A DNA stretch of 50,538 nucleotides from Verrucomicrobiota bacterium. Lineage in GTDB: Bacteria; Verrucomicrobiota; Verrucomicrobiia; Opitutales; Opitutaceae. Below, piece after piece: positions 46,835-50,538 of this stretch; the stretch's first letter is position 1, and each line of letters starts with the position of its first letter. A program made the translations under genes and the position numbers. The DNA is taken from assembly GCA_019136515.1 (NCBI GenBank), contig JAGVUB010000100.1, positions 1-50,538 on the forward strand, read 5' to 3'. The notes under the pieces were generated by a model. It saw only the letters and a list, made by a program, of their open reading frames with translations, ran no database searches and had not been told where the DNA came from.

Positions 46835-47302
46835 ATGAGCACTGTATCCAGCGTTTCCGCTCTTCCCACCGCCAGCGACCCCACGAAGGCCGCCGAGCTC
46901 GCCAAGCTGGCCGGCTTCGATCGACAGACGAAGAAGACGCTCGACCAGGGCGATTTCCTGAAGCTGTTGGCCACGCAACTCGCCAATCAGGACCCGCTGA
47001 GTCCCTCGAACGATCTCAACTCCATCTCGCAGATGGCCACGTTCTCCTCGATCGAGCAGACGGGGGATCTGGTGAAGTCGCTCAAGGCCTTCATCGTTTC
47101 CCAGGACTTTGCCAGCGCCCAGAACATGCTCGGCAAGTACGTCACCGTCACGAAGGACAATGCGACCGTTTCCGGAGTCGTCGACACGGTCGGCTACGAC
47201 GAGGACGGCGTCTCGATCATCAAGATCGGCGAGCAGACTTTCAGTCCGGCCGATGTCACCGAAGTGCGCACCGCGGCGCCCGCGGCGGCTGCCGGCGCGT
47301 AA
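46835..47302 (+). CDS. flgD: Flagellar hook assembly scaffold FlgD (short form)
   Basis: 155 residues. Cap protein needed for hook polymerisation. The diagnostic N-terminal part is present: KKTLDQGDFLKLLATQLANQDPLSPSNDLNSISQMATFSSIEQ. The rest is a short beta domain (KYVTVTKDNATVSGVVDTVGYDEDGVSIIKIG) with no FlgD-Ig/FN3 extension, so the protein is shorter than the 220-230 residues of enteric FlgD, a form common outside Gammaproteobacteria. It starts 9 bp after fliK. Confidence 0.92.
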   Translation: MSTVSSVSALPTASDPTKAAELAKLAGFDRQTKKTLDQGDFLKLLATQLANQDPLSPSNDLNSISQMATFSSIEQTGDLVKSLKAFIVSQDFASAQNMLGKYVTVTKDNATVSGVVDTVGYDEDGVSIIKIGEQTFSPADVTEVRTAAPAAAAGA

Positions 47303-47347
47303 TCGTCACCGTTTTCCAACACCACAACCCCCAAGAGAGGAATTCCC

Positions 47348-48319
47348 ATGATCGGTTCACTCACCTCCGGCGTGCAGGCGATGTCTTCGTTTGTCAAAGG
47401 CATCGAAGTCATCGGCAACAACATCTCCAACATCAACACTGTCGGCTTCAAGGGGGCCACGACGCGTTTCCAGGACACGTTCTCGAACACCCTGCAACGC
47501 GGCACCGGCAACACCGGTCTCGGTTCGAACAGCATCACCCAGCAGATCGGCACGGGCAGCAAGATCGCCACCATCAAGACCCAGTTCCTGCAGGGCTCGT
47601 TGCAGACCACGGGCGGTCTGTCCGATCTGGGCATCTCCGGCGAGGGCTTCTTCCGGGTGCGCGATACGCTGCAGGGGCTGGAATACGTGACTCGCGCCGG
47701 CGACTTCCGCGTGGACGACCAGGGGTACCTCGTCACCAACTCCGGTTTCCGGGTACAGGGCCTCGGTCTCGCCGCGGACAACACCGATGCAGACGCCAAC
47801 GGTGTGCCCGACGGCACGTTCACCAACGCCGACACGCTCGACTACTCGAACCTGCGCGACATCCGGATCGACTACCGCGACGCCTCCGCCACGGCCCCGC
47901 GCCTGGAGACCTTCCAGATCGACCAGGGTGGCAACGTGAACATCTTCCTCAGCGACGGTACCTCGATGGTCCGCGGCAAGATTCTGTTGCAGCGTTTCCA
48001 GGACACCGGTGCGCTCGTGAAGGAGGGCGACAACCTCTTCAGCGGCATCGCCGACGCCGGTCCGACCGAGCCCTGGCCGGATTCCCGCGCTCCCGGTGCG
48101 CTCTCGGCCGCGTTCGGTTCGGCCACCGAGTACGAGGCGCTTTCGGCCGCCCAGAACGGCAACGGCCGCATCATCTCGGGGTCGATCGAGATGTCGAACG
48201 TCGACCTGACCAACGAGTTCGCCAACATGATCACCACGCAGCGCGCCTTCCAGGCCGCTTCGAAATTGATCACCACCTCCGACGAGATCCTCCAGGACAT
48301 CGTCAACCTGAAGCGGTAA
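47348..48319 (+). CDS. flgE: Flagellar hook protein FlgE
   Basis: 323 residues. N-terminal rod/hook helix SLTSGVQAMSSFVKGIEVIGNNISNINTVGFKGATTRF, the FlgE/F/G core with LGISGEGFFRVRDTLQGLEYVTRAGDFRVDDQGYLVTNSGFRVQG, and the C-terminal helix SNVDLTNEFANMITTQRAFQAASKLITTSDEILQDIVNLKR. It is shorter than typical FlgE (about 400), so the variable outer domain is small. The position after flgD and the NIS-NIN-TVGFKG motif favour FlgE over FlgF or FlgG. Unusually for this operon it has a strong Shine-Dalgarno site (AAGAGAGG at 47333-47340, seven bases from the ATG), consistent with high expression. Confidence 0.92.
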   Translation: MIGSLTSGVQAMSSFVKGIEVIGNNISNINTVGFKGATTRFQDTFSNTLQRGTGNTGLGSNSITQQIGTGSKIATIKTQFLQGSLQTTGGLSDLGISGEGFFRVRDTLQGLEYVTRAGDFRVDDQGYLVTNSGFRVQGLGLAADNTDADANGVPDGTFTNADTLDYSNLRDIRIDYRDASATAPRLETFQIDQGGNVNIFLSDGTSMVRGKILLQRFQDTGALVKEGDNLFSGIADAGPTEPWPDSRAPGALSAAFGSATEYEALSAAQNGNGRIISGSIEMSNVDLTNEFANMITTQRAFQAASKLITTSDEILQDIVNLKR

Positions 48320-48331
48320 CCGTCCTTCGCC

Positions 48332-48949
48332 ATGGCCGCCGAAAAAAGCGAGAAACCCGAGGCTCCGGCCGCCGCCCCGGCGACCGATGCAGCCGCGCCG
48401 AAAGGCGGCGGCATCGCGGGCTTCATCCCCCTGATCATCGCCCTGGTGCTGGCTCCGGTCATCTCCTGGGTGGTCGCCGAGTTCGTGCTCCTGCCCCGGA
48501 TGAAGCAGCAGCTCGCGGCCGCCATCCCGGCCGCACCGGCCGGCGAACACGGGGCCGCGGCTCCGGCGGCCGCCGGCACCGCGGCGGCCAAGCCGGAAGC
48601 CAAGAAGCCGGAGGCGAAGAAGGCCGGCCATGGCGGCGGGGAGGCGGCGAGCGCCGAGGGTTACAAGTTCGAGAATGTCGTGGTGAACCTCGCGGGCACC
48701 ATGGGTACCCGCTACCTGAAGACATCGTTCCTCGTCACCGGCCGGGAGAATCTCCGCGGGCTCTTCGAGGAGCGCCAGCCCCAGCTGCTCGACGCCACCC
48801 TCAACACGCTCGGCTCGCTGACGCTGGCCGACCTCGAGGAGGTGGGCTCGCGCAACCTCATCCGCGCCCGGCTCATCGCCGCCTACAACGAGGTGCTCGG
48901 GGTGCGCGCCGTGGAGCAGATTTTCTTCTCCGAGTTCGTCGTCCAGTAG
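48332..48949 (+). CDS. fliL: Flagellar basal body-associated protein FliL
   Basis: 205 residues. N-terminal Ala/Pro-rich cytoplasmic stretch, one membrane helix (about 28-50, IAGFIPLIIALVLAPVISWVV), an Ala/Lys/Glu-rich linker, and the periplasmic FliL domain (about 108-205) with YKFENVVVNLAGTMGTRYLKTSFLV and the IRARLIAAYNEVLGVRAVEQIFFSEFVVQ C-terminus. FliL rings stators and modulates torque. The start ATG at 48332 is preceded by a C/T-rich leader. Position before fliM is typical. Confidence 0.92.
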   Translation: MAAEKSEKPEAPAAAPATDAAAPKGGGIAGFIPLIIALVLAPVISWVVAEFVLLPRMKQQLAAAIPAAPAGEHGAAAPAAAGTAAAKPEAKKPEAKKAGHGGGEAASAEGYKFENVVVNLAGTMGTRYLKTSFLVTGRENLRGLFEERQPQLLDATLNTLGSLTLADLEEVGSRNLIRARLIAAYNEVLGVRAVEQIFFSEFVVQ

Positions 48950-48995
48950 TCGCACCCGCGCGGCTCCCACCTTCCACCGTCCGCGTCTTTTCCCC

Positions 48996-50024
48996 GTGTC
49001 CGACGATCCCAGAAAACCCTCCGAGATTCTCGACCAGTCCGAGATCGACCGGTTGTTGGCCGACACCCTGAAGGCGCCGGAGTATAAGGTCTTTCGGCAC
49101 GACGGCGTGCAGTTCACCACGCTCGAGGGGCTGAAGATCGATGCGTACGACTTCCGCAACCCCGTCTTCCTCACCGAGGTCGAGCTGCGGCGGTTGCGCA
49201 TGCTCCACGAGGACTTCATCCGCTATCTCTCCGCGCGCCTCTCGCTGTTCCTGCGCATGGAGCTCTCGCTGAAGATGGCGCGGTTGACGACGGTCACCTA
49301 CGAGAAGTTCACCGAAAGCCTGCCGAGCCCGACCCACATCTCCCTGTTCAAGGCCGAGCCGCTGCTCGGCATGGGCATCATCGACGTCAACCCGCGCCTC
49401 GCGCTGACCATCGCCGACCGGATGCTCGGCGGGCGCGGCCACTCCATCAAAGTGGAGCGCTACCTCACCGAGATCGAGGTGGCGCTGATCGAGGACGTGC
49501 TGATGATCCTGCTCGAGGAGTGGTGCAACCAGTGGCGGGCCGAGCAGGAGCTGCGGCCGCTCATCATCGGCCACGAGAACAGCGGCCGTTTCCTCCAGAC
49601 CTCGCCCAAGAACGCCATCGTGCTGGTGCTCGCGCTCGAGGCGTCGCTGGGCGACTGCTCCGAACAGATCCAGATCGGCGTGCCGTACTACACCATCGAG
49701 CCGGTGGTGAAGAAAATGCAGGCCCGCCGCCAGAAGGAGACCGAGATCTCGCAGATCGAACGCAAGGCCGCCTGGCTCGCCTCCTACGATGGCATCACCG
49801 TCCCGGTCCGCGCCGAGTGGGAAGCGTTCGAACTCACCGCCCGCGAGATATCGCAGTTGCGCGTGGGCGACGTGATCGAGCTGCCCCGCGACATCATCGA
49901 CAAGACCCGGGTCTCGCTCGCCGGCACGGCGAAGTTCACCGGACGCGCCGGACAGGAGAACGGCAAGGTTGCCGTCGAACTGACCGGACGGATCGAAGCC
50001 CAGGAAACCGCCAAGAAACGCTGA
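48996..50024 (+). CDS. fliM: Flagellar motor switch protein FliM
   Basis: 342 residues, GTG start at 48996. C-ring switch subunit that binds CheY-P. N-terminal CheY-binding peptide appears as ILDQSEIDRLLA (usual LSQEEIDALL). The CheC-like middle domain follows with YDFRNPVFLTEVELRRLRMLHEDFIRYLSARLS and MGIIDVNPRLALTIADRMLGG; the C-terminal SpoA-like domain has VPVRAEWEAFELTAREISQLRVGDVIEL. The leader upstream of the GTG is strongly pyrimidine-rich, with no Shine-Dalgarno. It is followed 11 bp later by fliN. Length is normal. Confidence 0.95.
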   Translation: MSDDPRKPSEILDQSEIDRLLADTLKAPEYKVFRHDGVQFTTLEGLKIDAYDFRNPVFLTEVELRRLRMLHEDFIRYLSARLSLFLRMELSLKMARLTTVTYEKFTESLPSPTHISLFKAEPLLGMGIIDVNPRLALTIADRMLGGRGHSIKVERYLTEIEVALIEDVLMILLEEWCNQWRAEQELRPLIIGHENSGRFLQTSPKNAIVLVLALEASLGDCSEQIQIGVPYYTIEPVVKKMQARRQKETEISQIERKAAWLASYDGITVPVRAEWEAFELTAREISQLRVGDVIELPRDIIDKTRVSLAGTAKFTGRAGQENGKVAVELTGRIEAQETAKKR

Positions 50025-50035
50025 CCCCTTTCCCC

Positions 50036-50284
50036 ATGGAAGACCGGAATCTCGACATCCTCCTCGACGTCAAAGTGAAGATCACCGTCCAGCTCGGCAG
50101 CAGCCAGCTGCCGATGCGCGAGGTCATGGAGCTGCAGCCCGGCTCCGTCATCCAGCTCAACCAGCTGGCCAACGACCCGGTCGGCCTCTACGTCAACGAC
50201 AAGCTCATCGCCTTCGGCGAGGTTGTCGTCGTCGAGGACAACTTCGGTATCAAGATCACCGAACTGGTGGGCGCCGCCCGCTGA
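50036..50284 (+). CDS. fliN: Flagellar motor switch protein FliN
   Basis: 82 residues. Lower C-ring subunit; a single SpoA domain with LDVKVKITVQLGSSQLPMREVMEL, PGSVIQLNQLANDPVGLYVNDKLIAFGEVVVVEDNFGIKITEL, the complete FliN signature. It is short because it lacks the usual 30-60 residue N-terminal extension. The ATG at 50036 follows CCCCTTTCCCC. Its TGA stop overlaps the beginning of the putative fliO frame. Confidence 0.93.
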   Translation: MEDRNLDILLDVKVKITVQLGSSQLPMREVMELQPGSVIQLNQLANDPVGLYVNDKLIAFGEVVVVEDNFGIKITELVGAAR

Positions 50285-50538
50285 CCCTCGTCCTCGCATT
50301 GGCGCTCGTCGCGAGCGCGCCGGTGGTGTCCGCGGCCGAGAGCACGCCCGCCTCGCTCGGCTCGGAGGGCGTGATCTACCCGCGCAACTCACCCGAGGCG
50401 CGCCAGCAGCGCGCGGCCGACGAGCCGTTCCCGGTCTGGGGCGCGCTGGGGGTTGCGGCGGTGCTCGCCGGCGCCGGTTTCTACCTGCTGCGCCGCGGCC
50501 AGATGGGCCGCCGCCCCGGGGCGGAGGTGCACCAGCGG
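50281..50538 (+). CDS. fliO: Flagellar biosynthetic protein FliO, partial
   Basis: Cut by the window end; at least 86 codons. The frame encodes a hydrophobic signal-like start (LTLVLALALVASAPVVSA), a short Glu/Ser/Gln-rich stretch, and one membrane helix (VWGALGVAAVLAGAGFYLLRRG) followed by a basic, Gly-rich cytoplasmic part. This is the layout of FliO, expected after fliN. No ATG, GTG or TTG fits the beginning; a CTG at 50281, overlapping the fliN stop as CTGA, is the best candidate, and a TTG at 50299 is a late alternative. Confidence 0.72.
   Translation, partial: MTLVLALALVASAPVVSAAESTPASLGSEGVIYPRNSPEARQQRAADEPFPVWGALGVAAVLAGAGFYLLRRGQMGRRPGAEVHQR

Noticed and set aside
46444-49071. An 875-codon plus-strand frame through fliK, flgD, flgE and fliL
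   Set aside because: Out of frame with four clear flagellar genes and rich in Arg/His/Gly.

Overview
The window is a GC-rich, densely coding bacterial chromosome segment. Gene content fits a Gram-negative, diderm, flagellated bacterium: lipid A synthesis (lpxB), apolipoprotein N-acyltransferase, a signal-peptide beta-barrel protein, MEP isoprenoid genes (ispD, ispE), glycogen synthesis (glgC) and a large flagellar operon. The protein flavour and the DUF2339/DUF3999 pair suggest Verrucomicrobiota, probably an Opitutaceae-like organism. That placement is inference from memory of related proteins, not a computed result. Many starts lack a Shine-Dalgarno sequence and are preceded by C/T-rich leaders.

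Layout. 0.1-1.4 kb (-): an HDOD signalling protein. 1.6-4.1 kb (+): a nitrate/sulfonate/taurine-type ABC importer (binding protein, ATPase, permease) whose ATPase/permease junction is damaged. 4.2-5.3 kb (-): leuB with a clear terminator. 5.5-8.0 kb (+): a coupled metallo-beta-lactamase-fold hydrolase, ribD and rdgB. 8.1-10.3 kb (+): a Gfo/Idh/MocA oxidoreductase followed by lpxB. 10.3-12.3 kb (-): hemX-like and hemA with an ATGA overlap. 12.3-12.7 kb: a non-coding stretch with a perfect 26-bp palindrome. 12.7-14.9 kb (-): an aminoglycoside-adenylyltransferase-like nucleotidyltransferase and trpE. 15.0-16.9 kb (-): glmS, divergent from glgC and a tandem UspA protein (+, 17.0-19.2 kb). 19.3-20.2 kb (-): UDP-glucuronate decarboxylase. 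20.4-21.0 kb (+): outer-membrane barrel with a textbook terminator. 21.1-27.8 kb (-): pyrF, ispD, DUF2339, DUF3999. 27.8-32.3 kb (+): ispE, ptsI, lnt.

32.5-37.9 kb (-) is a signalling cluster read cheR, cheB, PAS histidine kinase, receiver/HD-GYP regulator. The kinase C-terminus carries a frame disruption that runs it into the regulator as one open frame. Divergent from it, 38.07 kb to the end (+), is a continuous flagellar operon: flgB, flgC, fliE, fliF, fliG-fliH (one fused frame), fliI, fliJ, a MotE-like gene, fliK, flgD, flgE, fliL, fliM, fliN and the start of fliO, cut by the window end. A canonical sigma-54 element lies immediately upstream of flgB.

The most unusual signal is that three neighbouring gene pairs (ABC ATPase/permease, kinase/response regulator, fliG/fliH) have lost their normal stop/start boundary. 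Either small deletions have fused genes in this genome, or the assembly has repeated local errors. No mobile element, CRISPR array, rRNA or tRNA gene was recognised.
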